DNA from: an uncultured Alphaproteobacteria bacterium
GTDB taxonomy: Bacteria > Pseudomonadota > Alphaproteobacteria > RF32 > CAG-239
Assembly: GCA_944391445.1 (NCBI GenBank)
Contig: CALXTL010000010.1
Location: 1-64,000 of the forward strand
Direction: 5' to 3'
DNA: 64,000 bases
A program made the position numbers and the translations under genes. The first letter of the stretch is position 1; each line of letters begins with the position of its first letter. The notes under the pieces were generated by a model, which made no database searches, was not told the origin of the DNA, and was given only the letters and a program-made list of their open reading frames with translations. This document shows positions 1 through 9,559 of this stretch, in pieces.

Positions 1-6
1 TTGAAG

Positions 7-94
7 TGGCGGAGAGTACAGGACTCGAACCTGTGCATCGTTATTCACGATGACGGATTAGCAATCCGCTGCATTACCACTCTGCCAACTCTCC
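7..94 (-). tRNA. tRNA-Ser (anticodon GCT)
   Basis: On the minus strand an 88-nt cloverleaf can be drawn. The acceptor GGAGAGT pairs with ACTCTCC, the anticodon stem encloses a loop with GCT, a long variable arm typical of class II tRNAs is present, the T-loop reads GTTCGAGTC, and CCA is encoded at the 3' end. The anticodon and long variable arm identify a serine tRNA for AGC/AGU codons. Its terminator would lie outside the window. Confidence 0.95.
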
Positions 95-189
95 TTGGCA
101 ACACTTGAGTATATGTATATTATGTTTCTGCCAACGTCAATCATTTTTTTCCGAAATACAAAAGAAAAATCGGATGTTTCTCGGCCTCT

Positions 190-963
190 CTAATCCAAAA
201 CCATTGTCAGATATGTCATAAAAATAAATCCGGCAAAAACCGCCGCCGCCGACTTATTGGTTTCTTTCATACCATATGTCTCAGGCAAAATCTCATTAAT
301 AACAACAAATAAAAGCGTTCCTCCGGCCAGTGCCATCCCATAAGGAACAATATTAAACTGAATTTCCATAAAAAACAAACCGACAATAGCTCCAAGAGGC
401 TGCACCAAGCCAATAGCCGCGGCAGTCAAAGCTGCCCGCAAACGCGAATTTCCTGCGGCCACCAGAGAAATGGCAATGGTCAGCCCTTCGGGAATATTAT
501 GTGCGGCAATACCAACAACCAACGACAAAGGATTTGTCAGGTTTTCAGCGCCGTAAGCCACGCCGACCGCCAGCCCTTCCGGCAATTTATGCAATGTGAT
601 GGCAATAATAAACAACCAGGCTTTCTTCAAATCAAAATGCGGTCCGTGATGCCCCATGGCATTATGCTCATGCGGAATCAGCAAATTCAAAATCCACACC
701 AGCAGCACACCGGCAAAAACCGCCAAAGAATAATTCAAAGCACCGCGATAGAGATTGACGCTTTCAGTGACAATCTCTTCCATGGAAGGCACCAACAGCG
801 AAAAAAACGATGCCGCAAGCATAATACCGGCAGCCAAATTAAGAAGTTGGTTAATTTCAGCTTTAAGATATCTTTTTTTCAAAAAAATACAAAAGCCGCC
901 CAACCCGGTCACAAGCCCGGCCGCCAACGCGGCTAAAAATCCCTGAATAAATAACTGATGCAT
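190..963 (-). CDS. ZIP-family metal transporter
   Basis: This 257-residue polytopic inner-membrane protein belongs to the ZIP (ZupT/GufA-like) family, which moves Zn2+ or other divalent metals into the cytoplasm. About seven or eight hydrophobic segments are visible. The two ZIP metal-binding helices are recognisable as HKLPEG (about residue 125) and HNIPEG (about residue 155). A histidine-rich loop (HEHNAMGHHGPH, about residues 98-109) lies just before them, as is usual in the family. It follows mutL by 11 bases with an AAGGGA ribosome site, so it is probably the last gene of the lspA-to-mutL run. The substrate cannot be told from sequence alone. Confidence 0.88.
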   Translation of the reverse strand: MHQLFIQGFLAALAAGLVTGLGGFCIFLKKRYLKAEINQLLNLAAGIMLAASFFSLLVPSMEEIVTESVNLYRGALNYSLAVFAGVLLVWILNLLIPHEHNAMGHHGPHFDLKKAWLFIIAITLHKLPEGLAVGVAYGAENLTNPLSLVVGIAAHNIPEGLTIAISLVAAGNSRLRAALTAAAIGLVQPLGAIVGLFFMEIQFNIVPYGMALAGGTLLFVVINEILPETYGMKETNKSAAAVFAGFIFMTYLTMVLD

Positions 964-974
964 AAAATTTTCCC

Positions 975-2777
975 TTATCTGTCAAAGAGTTTGGCAATAT
1001 CGCTGATTTTCAGCTTCACATATGTCGGCCGGCCGTGATTACACTGACCGGAGTGCGGCGTATGCTCCATATCGCGCAATAATCTGTTCATTTCTTCAAC
1101 ATTCAGCCGCCGCCCGGCCCGAACCGAACCATGACAGGCGATTGTCGCACAAATCAGATGCAATTTCTCGGTCAGTTCAAAACCTGTTCCCCATTCGGCC
1201 ATTTGCTGCGCAATATCACGCACCAGAGCCTGAACATCACATTCGCCAAGTAAAGCCGGCGTTTCTCTGATAATCACCGCGGCCGGACCAAATTCCTCTA
1301 AAACCAAACCAAGCTTGGCCAAATCAGCCGCCGCAGCCAAAATTCTGTTTTTCTCAACAGGGTCAAGCTCAACAATTTCCGGTATCAGCAACATTTGCGC
1401 CGCGCTTTTTCCGCCGATTCGCAAATTTTCTTTCAGCCTTTCCATGACAATACGTTCATGAGCCGCATGCTGATCCGTGATAATCAAACTGTCTTCCGTC
1501 TGCGAAATAATGTAAGTATCATAAAACTGCGCTTTAGCCACGCCAAGCTCGCCCACATCATCGCAGGATGGCGCTTGCTCTTCCGTACGGACGGAGAACT
1601 TGCGTTCCAGCTCTGGCAAAACGCTTTGTTTGCCATAAGATGAAAACTTCGCCGGCCGAGACTGATATACATAAGCCGGCGCCTCTTCTTGCAACCAGGA
1701 AGATGACGTCTTGCCCTCAAAATCCGGAACATGATCAGCCACCAAAGCGGACAAATCGGTCACTTCGGCTGTATGATTGGCATGCAGCTGCAAACCGTTG
1801 CGAATGGCGCTGACCAGCAGCCCGCGCACCAAAGCACTGTCATAAAAACGAACTTCTGCTTTGGCCGGATGCACGTTCACATCCACATCTTTGGACGGCA
1901 CGTCAATAAACAACGCGCATACGGGATACCGTCCCGAGGCCAGAACATCCTGATACGCGCCTTTAATGGCGCCAAGCAAAAGCTTATCACGCACCGGTCG
2001 ATTGTTAACAAACAAAAATTGCGACAAGCTGTTGGCTTTGTTCAAAGTCGGCAGAGAAACATAACCGCTGATATGCACCCCGTCGCGCTCGGCATTAATT
2101 AAAATCGAATTAACTGCAAAATCACGCCCCATAATCGCGGATAAACGAGCCAAACGAGACTCAAATAAATCGCCCTGACAGGCCGGCAGAGAAATTTTCT
2201 TTTTTTCGCCGTCATACAGATAAAAAGCCACGCCGGCGTTAGCCAGAGCAATTCTGTTAAGAATATCAACACATTGCGCCGTCTCGCTTGCGGAAGCCTT
2301 TAAAAATTTGAGTCGCGCCGGCGTTGCATAAAACAAATCACGCACTTCAATTCTTGTTCCCCGCGGATGCGCCGCAGGACGCACATCAGATTTTTCGCCG
2401 CCTTCAACAATAATCTGCCAGGCATTTTCAGCATCTTTTGTCCGGCTGATTATACTCAGACGCGCCACCGAAGCAATCGAGGGCAGCGCCTCGCCGCGAA
2501 ACCCCAAATAACAGATATTGAACAGATTATCATCCGGCAGTTTGGATGTCGCATGCCGCTCAACCGCTAACGGCAGCTCTTCAGCAGACATCCCTTTGCC
2601 GTCATCCGTCACCGCAATCAGGCTCTTACCGCCGTCAATCAGCCGCACCTCCACCGATTGGGCACCGGCATCAAGTGCGTTTTCAACCAACTCCTTGACA
2701 ACAGAAGCCGGCCGCTCGACCACTTCGCCGGCGGCAATCTGATTAACCAGATTTGATGGCAGAATTCTAATCGGCAT
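975..2777 (-). CDS. mutL: DNA mismatch repair protein MutL, endonuclease type
   Basis: This 600-residue protein couples MutS mismatch recognition to downstream strand removal. The N-terminal GHKL ATPase shows NQIAAGEVVERP (about 12-23), the DDGKGM motif and GFRGEAL. The C-terminal half carries the nickase motif DQHA-x2-E-x4-E near residue 433, plus ACHGSVRAG (about 545) and CNHGRP (about 575), which complete the metal site. It therefore should have intrinsic endonuclease activity, as in most bacteria lacking MutH. Its ATG shares a base with the pgi stop (TAATG), which implies translational coupling. Length is normal for the family. Confidence 0.97.
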   Translation of the reverse strand: MPIRILPSNLVNQIAAGEVVERPASVVKELVENALDAGAQSVEVRLIDGGKSLIAVTDDGKGMSAEELPLAVERHATSKLPDDNLFNICYLGFRGEALPSIASVARLSIISRTKDAENAWQIIVEGGEKSDVRPAAHPRGTRIEVRDLFYATPARLKFLKASASETAQCVDILNRIALANAGVAFYLYDGEKKKISLPACQGDLFESRLARLSAIMGRDFAVNSILINAERDGVHISGYVSLPTLNKANSLSQFLFVNNRPVRDKLLLGAIKGAYQDVLASGRYPVCALFIDVPSKDVDVNVHPAKAEVRFYDSALVRGLLVSAIRNGLQLHANHTAEVTDLSALVADHVPDFEGKTSSSWLQEEAPAYVYQSRPAKFSSYGKQSVLPELERKFSVRTEEQAPSCDDVGELGVAKAQFYDTYIISQTEDSLIITDQHAAHERIVMERLKENLRIGGKSAAQMLLIPEIVELDPVEKNRILAAAADLAKLGLVLEEFGPAAVIIRETPALLGECDVQALVRDIAQQMAEWGTGFELTEKLHLICATIACHGSVRAGRRLNVEEMNRLLRDMEHTPHSGQCNHGRPTYVKLKISDIAKLFDR

Positions 2778-4429
2778 TATTGGCGCAAATCCTTAATCAG
2801 CTTGATCAAATGCGCGGTTGAGCCGTCATGGTCAGAAGTTGCCGCATTATTCTGCAATTCCGGCAAAATGCTGAGAGCCATTTGTTTGCCAAGCTCAACC
2901 CCCATTTGGTCAAAAGAGTCGATATTCCAAATAACGCCTTCAACAAAAGTTTTATGTTCATAAGCGGCAATCAGCATGCCAAGCGCATACGGATCCATTT
3001 TTTTGAAAACAAACGTATTAGACGGCCTGTTGCCGGAAAAGCTCTTGTATTTTTTCAAAGCGACCGCCTCTTCTCTGCTTTTGCCGGCCTTAATCATTTC
3101 TTCATAGGCCTCGGTTGTAGTTTTGCCGCGCATAAGCGCTTCGCCTTGCGCCAAAACATTTGCCAGCAGAATCTCATGATGCTCGCCGATTTCATTGTGT
3201 GAAATAGCCGGCACAATAAAATCACAGGGAATAACCGATGTCCCTTGATGAATCAGCTGAAAGAACGAATGCTGCACATCCGTCCCCGCACCGCCGAACA
3301 AAACCGGTGCCGTACCATATTTGACAAACTTCTCTTCATTATTGACCGATTTGCCGTTGCTTTCCATCACCAACTGCTGCAAATAAGCGGGAACATATTG
3401 CAAATACTGGTCATAAGGAATAACCGCCATTGCCCCGAATTTGAAGAAATCACGATACCAGATACTGAGCAAAGCCATCATCACCGGAATATTTTCGGCA
3501 AAACCGGCATTCTTAAAATGCATGTCCATGGCATAGGCACCATCAAGCATTTTTTCAAAATTATCCATACCGACCGCCAGCGCAATCGACAACCCTATCG
3601 CCGACCACATGGAATAGCGCCCGCCGACAAAATCCCAAAATTCAAACATATTTTCCACATCAATGCCAAATTTGGCAACTTCTTTGGCATTAGTTGACAC
3701 CGCGACAAAGTGTTTGGCAACAGCATGCTCGCCAAGTGCATCGACCAGCCATTTGCGACAGGTTTTGGCATTGGTCAGAGTTTCAATGGTGGTAAAAGTT
3801 TTTGAACAAATAATAAACAACGTCTCTTCCGGATCAATTTTATTTAAAACTTCAGCGCAGGCCGTGCCGTCGATATTGGAAATAAAATAACATTTCATGT
3901 CTTTGGCCCAGTAACGACGCAAAGCCTCGCAAGCCATTTTGGGACCAAGATCCGACCCGCCGATACCGATATTGACAATATTAGTCAGTTTTTTACCGGT
4001 ATGCCCGGTAAATTTACCAAGCCGGACAGCTTCGGAAAACTGACGCATTTTAGCCAAAACCTCATTAATTTTCGGCATGACGTTTTTGCCGTCGACATAA
4101 ATCGGCGCATGACCTCTGTTTCGCAAAGCCACATGCAAAACCGCGCGTTTTTCCGTCTGATTAATTTTCTCACCGGCAAACATGGCCTCAATTTTATCAC
4201 CAAGATTTCGCTCGGCCGCCAGTTGCAGCAATGCTTCTTTAATTTTATCATCAATCCTGTTTTTGGAATAGTCAAAAGTCAGATTTTCTAAAGAAATGCT
4301 GTATTTTTCGGCCCTGTGTGAATCTTTGGCAAACAAATCGCGCATTTGCGTTTTGGCAAATTTTTTATAACATTTTTCCAGATTCTTCCAGCTTTTAAGC
4401 TTATTTACTTCAAATTTTCTGCCAAACAT
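2777..4429 (-). CDS. pgi: Glucose-6-phosphate isomerase
   Basis: A 550-residue protein of the large, enterobacterial-type PGI class. It interconverts glucose-6-phosphate and fructose-6-phosphate in glycolysis and gluconeogenesis. The sugar-phosphate-binding SIS folds are recognisable: IGIGGSDLGP near residue 155, SNIDGT and CSKTFTT near residues 205-235, then VGGRYSMWSAIGL near 290, and the C-terminal conserved part near residue 500. The start ATG is preceded by a strong AAGGAG. The gene sits 18 bases after the M16 gene and overlaps mutL at the stop, so a metabolic enzyme is embedded in an envelope/repair operon. Confidence 0.97.
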   Translation of the reverse strand: MFGRKFEVNKLKSWKNLEKCYKKFAKTQMRDLFAKDSHRAEKYSISLENLTFDYSKNRIDDKIKEALLQLAAERNLGDKIEAMFAGEKINQTEKRAVLHVALRNRGHAPIYVDGKNVMPKINEVLAKMRQFSEAVRLGKFTGHTGKKLTNIVNIGIGGSDLGPKMACEALRRYWAKDMKCYFISNIDGTACAEVLNKIDPEETLFIICSKTFTTIETLTNAKTCRKWLVDALGEHAVAKHFVAVSTNAKEVAKFGIDVENMFEFWDFVGGRYSMWSAIGLSIALAVGMDNFEKMLDGAYAMDMHFKNAGFAENIPVMMALLSIWYRDFFKFGAMAVIPYDQYLQYVPAYLQQLVMESNGKSVNNEEKFVKYGTAPVLFGGAGTDVQHSFFQLIHQGTSVIPCDFIVPAISHNEIGEHHEILLANVLAQGEALMRGKTTTEAYEEMIKAGKSREEAVALKKYKSFSGNRPSNTFVFKKMDPYALGMLIAAYEHKTFVEGVIWNIDSFDQMGVELGKQMALSILPELQNNAATSDHDGSTAHLIKLIKDLRQ

Positions 4430-4447
4430 TTTTTTCTCCTTATTATT

Positions 4448-5854
4448 CTAAAAAGTACCGATTCTGGCGCTGACCATCTGCGGCACAAAATACTTGCGGG
4501 CGACACGGTTAACCTCTTCCAAAGTTAAAGCTCGGATATAATCGTTTCTTTTTTGTAAAAAATCCAAACCCAGATTATATTTCTGCATCGCGGTCAGCAT
4601 TGCCGCAACATTTTCAATTGAAGCAAAACGCAAATTATGCGAAGCCAGCAAATAATCTTTGGCCTTATCAAGTTCCTCTTCGCTCACCCCGTTTTGCCCA
4701 AAAGCAGACCACTCCTGCACAAACAGTTTTTCCGCCTCCGCATATTTATCTTCGGTGGAGGAAAAACCGGCCACAATCAGCGGCGCTTTGTCATCAACCT
4801 GCAAATAAGTATAAACACCGTATGTCAGCCCTTTTTCTTCGCGAATTTTTTGTGATAAACGCGATGTCAGCCCAGCACCACCCAAAATATGGTTGGCGAC
4901 AAATAACGGATAAAAATCCGCATCTGTCCGGGCAACGCCGCGCACGGCTTTCAGCGTGACATTTTGTCCTGTATTGCGGTTGATTTGCCGCACTCTGCCG
5001 TTAAAATCAATATCTGCCGGACGAACAAAGTTCACACTGCCTTTGCGGGGCAGACCGGCAAACATTTTGTCCAGCAGCGCAGACGCCTCCGCCGAGTCAA
5101 TATCTCCGGCAATCCCCACCAGCAAATTACCCGTAATCAGATTACGATGGACAAAACGCCGCAACTTTTTATCATCCGCAGCTAAAATATCTGCTTCTTT
5201 GCCAAGAGGATTCTGAGCATAAGGATGCCTACCGAACAATTCTTTGTTAAATTCCAAAGCCAAAACCTGATTGGGATTCTCCTGCTGCCGCAACAGCGCA
5301 TTAACCATCTGTTTTTGCACGCGGGCAATATCTTTTTTTTCAAAACGCGGCTTGGTCAGCATCAAATTAAGAAATTCTGCCGCTTTTTGCAGATTTTCTT
5401 TAGTAGTCAGCAGACTCCCGGTAAAATCGTCTTTACCCGCCGCAAAAGAAATTCTGATGCCCCGGTTTTCCAGCTCTTCTTTTAAGGCACTGCCTGCATA
5501 AGACCCCGCACCCTCACCAAGCAATACCGCAGTCATAACTGCAATTCCCTGCTCACGGGCATCATCGCCGGCATAACCGGCATTTTTAAATAAAAAATTG
5601 ATGCTGACGATCGGATTTTCCTTATCTGTCATCAGATAAGCGCTGACGCCGCTGCGCACACCGCTGACTTCCGATACTTTTGCATCAAAACGAACATTTT
5701 TGAGTGTCGATTGCTCAACCAAATTTTTCCATTTATTTTGCTCCGAATACGGAAACTCGGATTTCAAGAAATAAACACTGCCCAAAAGCAGCGCCGCCAC
5801 AATCACCCAATATCGCAAGACATGACGTCTTCGCCCTCTAAAGCGCATCGCCAT
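4448..5854 (-). CDS. M16 peptidase-like protein lacking the zinc motif
   Basis: A 468-residue protein with the two-domain M16 (pitrilysin/processing-peptidase) fold. An N-terminal membrane anchor (about residues 14-31) suggests periplasmic exposure. The HxxEH zinc motif is absent: the corresponding helix reads AVMTAVLLGEGAG. The C-terminal M16 domain (about 230-468) contains RLSQKIREEKGLTYG, the conserved substrate-contacting segment. Such subunits usually pair with a catalytic M16 partner, here the upstream gene, which it overlaps by 17 bases. A GGAGG lies six bases before the first ATG, supporting this start. The partnership is inferred from the known pairing of M16 subunits and from the gene overlap. 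Confidence 0.9.
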   Translation of the reverse strand: MAMRFRGRRRHVLRYWVIVAALLLGSVYFLKSEFPYSEQNKWKNLVEQSTLKNVRFDAKVSEVSGVRSGVSAYLMTDKENPIVSINFLFKNAGYAGDDAREQGIAVMTAVLLGEGAGSYAGSALKEELENRGIRISFAAGKDDFTGSLLTTKENLQKAAEFLNLMLTKPRFEKKDIARVQKQMVNALLRQQENPNQVLALEFNKELFGRHPYAQNPLGKEADILAADDKKLRRFVHRNLITGNLLVGIAGDIDSAEASALLDKMFAGLPRKGSVNFVRPADIDFNGRVRQINRNTGQNVTLKAVRGVARTDADFYPLFVANHILGGAGLTSRLSQKIREEKGLTYGVYTYLQVDDKAPLIVAGFSSTEDKYAEAEKLFVQEWSAFGQNGVSEEELDKAKDYLLASHNLRFASIENVAAMLTAMQKYNLGLDFLQKRNDYIRALTLEEVNRVARKYFVPQMVSARIGTF

Positions 5855-7184
5855 CTTTCACCTCCGGTTGCAGGATGCCCGTCACCTGCGGCGCATCAGA
5901 CATCATAGTTGCAGCAGCTTTCCGAACAGCATGATAATCAACCTCGCGGATTTTATCATCCTGACTTTCAATTTCCGCCAACGGCACCCCGGCACTGCGC
6001 ATAGCGCCTATAATGTAAGCGGCATCTTCGGGATTATCCCGCAGATAAATCAGCCCGGCCAGCATTTTTTGCTTCGTATTCTGTATTTCGTCAAGCGAAA
6101 GCTCGCGCAAAGATTCCTCCCATGCGGCTTGCAAAGCCTGTTCCAAGGTCTCAATGCGCACACCGGCGGCCGGTACGGCGCTGATACTAAAAATTCCATA
6201 ACTTTGCGACAACGGATCATAATCAACGCTGACGCTCAAAGCCTTTTTATCTCGCAAAACAAGTTTCTTATACAATTTTGAAGTTTCACCGCCGCCCATA
6301 TAAGCCGCCAAAAGCTGCAACGGATACACATCTTCCGGCTTATGCCCGTATGAAGAAACGGCAAAAAGCTTCAGCCAACGCGGTGTTTGCACATCTGGCA
6401 GCCGCATATCCACCCTGGCACGAATATTTTTAAGTTTTGGAAACACCTGCTCTGCAGATAAAACCTTGCCGGCATCCGGCGCTCCGTAATATTTTTCCGC
6501 CAAAGACCGGGCCACTGTCGCATCAAGATATCCCGACAAAACCAACACTGCCCGATTGGGAATATAATTCTGCCGATAATATGCTTCCACATCAGTCGGC
6601 GATAAATTCAAAATTTCTTCTTCCGTTCCTGTCACCGGCCGGCCATACGGGCTTCCCTGCCACAAAACTCGGCGCAATTCCTCGCCAAACTGAGCCAGAG
6701 GATTATTATCAATTCTCTGCTTGCGCTCCTGAAACACAATATCGCGTTCCAATGCAAAATCCTGCTTGTTGATCTGAAGATTTTGCATGCGATCGGCTTC
6801 CAAAGCCATTGCCAGTTCCAGTCGGCTGATATCCAAAAGCTGATGATAGGCCGTCACATCCAAACTTGTAAAAGCATTACTCTCGATCCCGTTTTCTTCC
6901 ATCAACCGGTTAAAAGTCTGTCCCGGCGTTTTTTTTGTACCGCGAAACATCAGATGTTCCAACAAATGCGCGCTGCCGCCCTTCCCCGGAGCTTCGCCGA
7001 CACTGCCGTTTTTATACCACAACATTTGTTTGACAATCGGTGCGCGCCGATTCGGCACGACAACAACTTCTAAACCGTTGTCCAGCACAAAAGTCTCCGC
7101 ATTAAAAAGCTTTGCTTGTGTGTCAAAACACACAAGCATCGCTGTTACAAAGGCCAAAAATATATTTAGTTTCCGAATACTCAA
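5838..7184 (-). CDS. Zinc-dependent M16 family peptidase, catalytic
   Basis: A 448-residue secreted M16 metallopeptidase. An N-terminal signal peptide (about residues 1-24) precedes the catalytic domain. The inverted zinc motif HLLEH is at residues 73-77, and E146/E153 lie at the spacing expected for the third zinc ligand. The C-terminal M16 domain contains the GGGETSKLYKKLVLRDKKAL segment. The start appears to be TTG, four bases after the preceding lipoprotein stop, with GGAGGGAG upstream; no ATG lies close by. It probably acts with the inactive subunit encoded next, degrading peptides or processing proteins in the periplasm. Confidence 0.93.
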   Translation of the reverse strand: MSIRKLNIFLAFVTAMLVCFDTQAKLFNAETFVLDNGLEVVVVPNRRAPIVKQMLWYKNGSVGEAPGKGGSAHLLEHLMFRGTKKTPGQTFNRLMEENGIESNAFTSLDVTAYHQLLDISRLELAMALEADRMQNLQINKQDFALERDIVFQERKQRIDNNPLAQFGEELRRVLWQGSPYGRPVTGTEEEILNLSPTDVEAYYRQNYIPNRAVLVLSGYLDATVARSLAEKYYGAPDAGKVLSAEQVFPKLKNIRARVDMRLPDVQTPRWLKLFAVSSYGHKPEDVYPLQLLAAYMGGGETSKLYKKLVLRDKKALSVSVDYDPLSQSYGIFSISAVPAAGVRIETLEQALQAAWEESLRELSLDEIQNTKQKMLAGLIYLRDNPEDAAYIIGAMRSAGVPLAEIESQDDKIREVDYHAVRKAAATMMSDAPQVTGILQPEVKDGDAL

Positions 7185-7187
7185 AAA

Positions 7188-7370
7188 CTATTCTCCCTCC
7201 CGCGGTTCGGCCACTGGTCGCAGATCATACTCCGGCGGCACCGAAAGCGGCTGTCTGACCGTAACCATATTCTCATCGGGCGCCTGTTTGGCAATGCCAA
7301 GCTTTTCCTTTGTCAGACCGCAGCCTGTCGTCACAAATACCATCATGATAACAAACAACAATTTTTTCAT
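7188..7370 (-). CDS. Small DUF3035/BamF-like lipoprotein
   Basis: This gene encodes 60 residues. A signal peptide ends in a lipobox-like TTGC with the acceptor Cys at position 17. The mature part has the pattern APDE...VTVRQPLSVPPEYDLRP, which matches the core of the alphaproteobacterial DUF3035 family. That family includes BamF, a lipoprotein subunit of the outer-membrane beta-barrel assembly machine. It is much shorter than typical members, keeping just the core motif. The ATG overlaps the lspA stop (ATGA), and LspA is the very enzyme that would mature this lipoprotein. A role in outer-membrane assembly is inference. Confidence 0.72.
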   Translation of the reverse strand: MKKLLFVIMMVFVTTGCGLTKEKLGIAKQAPDENMVTVRQPLSVPPEYDLRPVAEPREGE

Positions 7371-7837
7371 TTTTGTTTTTCCTCTTTTTCCGAAAGAATA
7401 CTTTGAACAATCAAAATAGCGGCACCGACACAAATAAAACTGTCGGCGACATTAAACGCCGGCCAATGAAAATCCATAATATAGAAGTCCAAAAAGTCAA
7501 AAACCGCACCAAGACGCACCCGGTCAATCACATTACCGATGGCACCGCCGATAATCATCCCGAGAGCTGCCTGCGACAACCGATTCTGCTCATCTTTCAG
7601 CCAAACCAGCAACGCAATGATAATGACGCCCGCAACAACCGAAAGCAAAACGGTCCCGAGATTTCCGTAATCATTAAACAAAGAAAAGCTGACCCCGGTA
7701 TTCCAGGCCCTCACAAGATTGAAAAAAGGCGTGATTTCAATCATAATCTGTTCACCCAGCACTTCATTTAAAACAAAATACTTGCTGAGCTGATCCAAAA
7801 CAACCGCCATTAAGGCAATACCCAATCCCGTAAACAC
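7367..7837 (-). CDS. lspA: Lipoprotein signal peptidase (signal peptidase II)
   Basis: A 156-residue inner-membrane aspartic protease that removes signal peptides from diacylglyceryl-modified prolipoproteins. Four transmembrane segments are visible. The conserved motifs are NTGVSFSLF, GNVIDR with catalytic D105, and FNVADS with catalytic D132. The start is GTG, supported by GGGAG six bases upstream. It is the first gene of the tight run leading through the DUF3035 lipoprotein, the M16 pair, pgi and mutL. Confidence 0.96.
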   Translation of the reverse strand: MFTGLGIALMAVVLDQLSKYFVLNEVLGEQIMIEITPFFNLVRAWNTGVSFSLFNDYGNLGTVLLSVVAGVIIIALLVWLKDEQNRLSQAALGMIIGGAIGNVIDRVRLGAVFDFLDFYIMDFHWPAFNVADSFICVGAAILIVQSILSEKEEKQK

Positions 7838-7930
7838 TTTGCACTCCCGATAATTAAATAAAAACTAGAAGGATTATAGCTGAAAATCAACAAATAAAAA
7901 GCAATATATCGAAGATATGCAAAGCTTTCT

Positions 7931-9355
7931 CTATATCAAAAAAGCCTGAGCCAGCCCCAAAAAGATAAAGAAACCGCCGGAATCGGTAATTGCAATCAGA
8001 AAAACACCCGAGGCAATGGCCGGATCAGCCTTAAGTTTATTCAAAGTCAGAGGGATTAAAATCCCGGCCAGAGAAGCAATCGTCAGATTAATCAGCATCG
8101 CCAAAGCAATGATGTATGGGATAACCTTGTATTCCGGAAACCAAAAATATGTAATCAAAGCAATCAGCCCCGCAAAAAGCAGTCCGTTCATCAAACCGAC
8201 CAAAAATTCCTTAAAAATCATACGCAGCGTATTGCCTGATGTCAGTTCTTTGGTCGCAAGTGCCCGCACCACAACAGCCAGCGTCTGCTGTCCGGTTGTT
8301 CCGCCCATCGAGGCTACAATCGGCATCAGCACCGCTAAAACCGAAATTTGGGCAATAATGGCCTGAAACTCTTTCACCACCGAAGCCGCAACAATTGTCG
8401 CACACAAGTTTGTAATCAACCAGACAATCCGCGAACGAAAAATTGACAACGGAGAACGAAACACATCGCCTTCTTCGGTTCCCGACATCAGCATAATATC
8501 TTCCGAAGCCTCTTCGTGAATAACCTCCATCACATCATCAATGGAAATCACACCGATCAAATGTTCCCGATTATCAACCACCATAGCCGACCGCCAGCCA
8601 TATTCGCGAAACATATGAGCTACTTCTTCCTGGTCGGTATCGACACTGATGGGCACAATCTCACCATCCATAATGTCAAACAGACTGTCCGACGGTTTGG
8701 CGCGCACCAGCTTGTCCAAGGCAATCTGCCCCGTCGGACGGAATTTTTCATCAGTCAGACAAATCTCATAAAAATCTTCGGGAAGATCTTCGCTCTTAAG
8801 CAGATATTCCTTCGCTTCTTTGACGCTCCACCAATCCGGCATGCTGACAAACGCACGTGACATCAGACGTCCGGCAGAATCTTCGGGATATGAAAGCGAT
8901 GACTGAACCTGATGTTGCAATTCCGGATCAAGTTTCTGGATGATGCTGTTTTGCTCATTTTCATCCATATGTTCCAAAATCTCGACAACTTCGTCAGAAT
9001 CAAGTTCATTGGCAATTTTGACAATCTGCGGTTCATTCAAACTGTCAATAACCTGTTCCTGAACAACGTCGTTTAATTCCGGAAAGACTTCGGGATTGAT
9101 TTTATCCCCGAGGATTTCAATCAGTTTCGTGCGCAAATGCCACGGCAAAGCCTCAATCAGGTGTGCCAGATCATATTCCGACAAACCTTCGACAATTTTG
9201 CGGACATGAATCGTATCATCATCACGCAAAGCATTCTTGACAGACCTGACAAATTTAGGGCCGAGACCCAGCGCCTGTTTATTTTTACTTTGTTTCTTTT
9301 TCTTGAAATTTTTTGATGACTTGGGAAGCGACTTGTGTTTGACACGTTTGCTCAT
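7931..9355 (-). CDS. mgtE: Magnesium transporter MgtE
   Basis: A 474-residue magnesium channel/transporter. The order is standard: a basic lysine-rich N-terminus, the superhelical MgtE N domain (about 40-150), two CBS domains (about 160-290) that sense cytoplasmic Mg2+, and five transmembrane helices (about 310-474). MPIVASMGGTTGQQTLAVVVR is the conserved pore-proximal segment, and ITDSGGFFIF near the end is also family-typical. GGAGGG precedes the ATG. The tRNA-Leu gene lies immediately upstream on the same strand, separated by a terminator-like hairpin. No magnesium riboswitch is evident in the short leader. Confidence 0.96.
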   Translation of the reverse strand: MSKRVKHKSLPKSSKNFKKKKQSKNKQALGLGPKFVRSVKNALRDDDTIHVRKIVEGLSEYDLAHLIEALPWHLRTKLIEILGDKINPEVFPELNDVVQEQVIDSLNEPQIVKIANELDSDEVVEILEHMDENEQNSIIQKLDPELQHQVQSSLSYPEDSAGRLMSRAFVSMPDWWSVKEAKEYLLKSEDLPEDFYEICLTDEKFRPTGQIALDKLVRAKPSDSLFDIMDGEIVPISVDTDQEEVAHMFREYGWRSAMVVDNREHLIGVISIDDVMEVIHEEASEDIMLMSGTEEGDVFRSPLSIFRSRIVWLITNLCATIVAASVVKEFQAIIAQISVLAVLMPIVASMGGTTGQQTLAVVVRALATKELTSGNTLRMIFKEFLVGLMNGLLFAGLIALITYFWFPEYKVIPYIIALAMLINLTIASLAGILIPLTLNKLKADPAIASGVFLIAITDSGGFFIFLGLAQAFLI

Positions 9356-9383
9356 CTGGCCCTCCCTGCGTCATAATATGGAA

Positions 9384-9411
9384 ACCGAAAAACCGACCGC
9401 AGCGTCGGTTA
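9384..9411 (-). terminator. Rho-independent terminator of tRNA-Leu
   Basis: On the minus strand, AACCGAC and GTCGGTT form a stem with a short GCTGCG loop followed by TTTTCGGTTT. It lies just after the tRNA-Leu 3' end. Confidence 0.65.
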
Positions 9412-9424
9412 AAGCAGGCTCTGA

Positions 9425-9510
9425 TGGTGCGGTCAAGAAGACTCGAACTTCCACGGGCTTAGCCCACAACCACCTCAAGGTTGCGCGTCTACCAATTTCG
9501 CCATGACCGC
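9425..9510 (-). tRNA. tRNA-Leu (anticodon GAG)
   Basis: An 86-nt class II tRNA on the minus strand. The acceptor GCGGTCA pairs with TGACCGC, and the anticodon loop is TTGAGGT with anticodon GAG. A long variable arm (GGGCTAAGCCC), the T-loop GTTCGAGTC and an encoded CCA are present. It reads CUC/CUU leucine codons. Confidence 0.95.
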
Positions 9511-9559
9511 CTCGCAACACCAAAGCTGTGCATACAAATAAAACACAACGCAAAAATAA

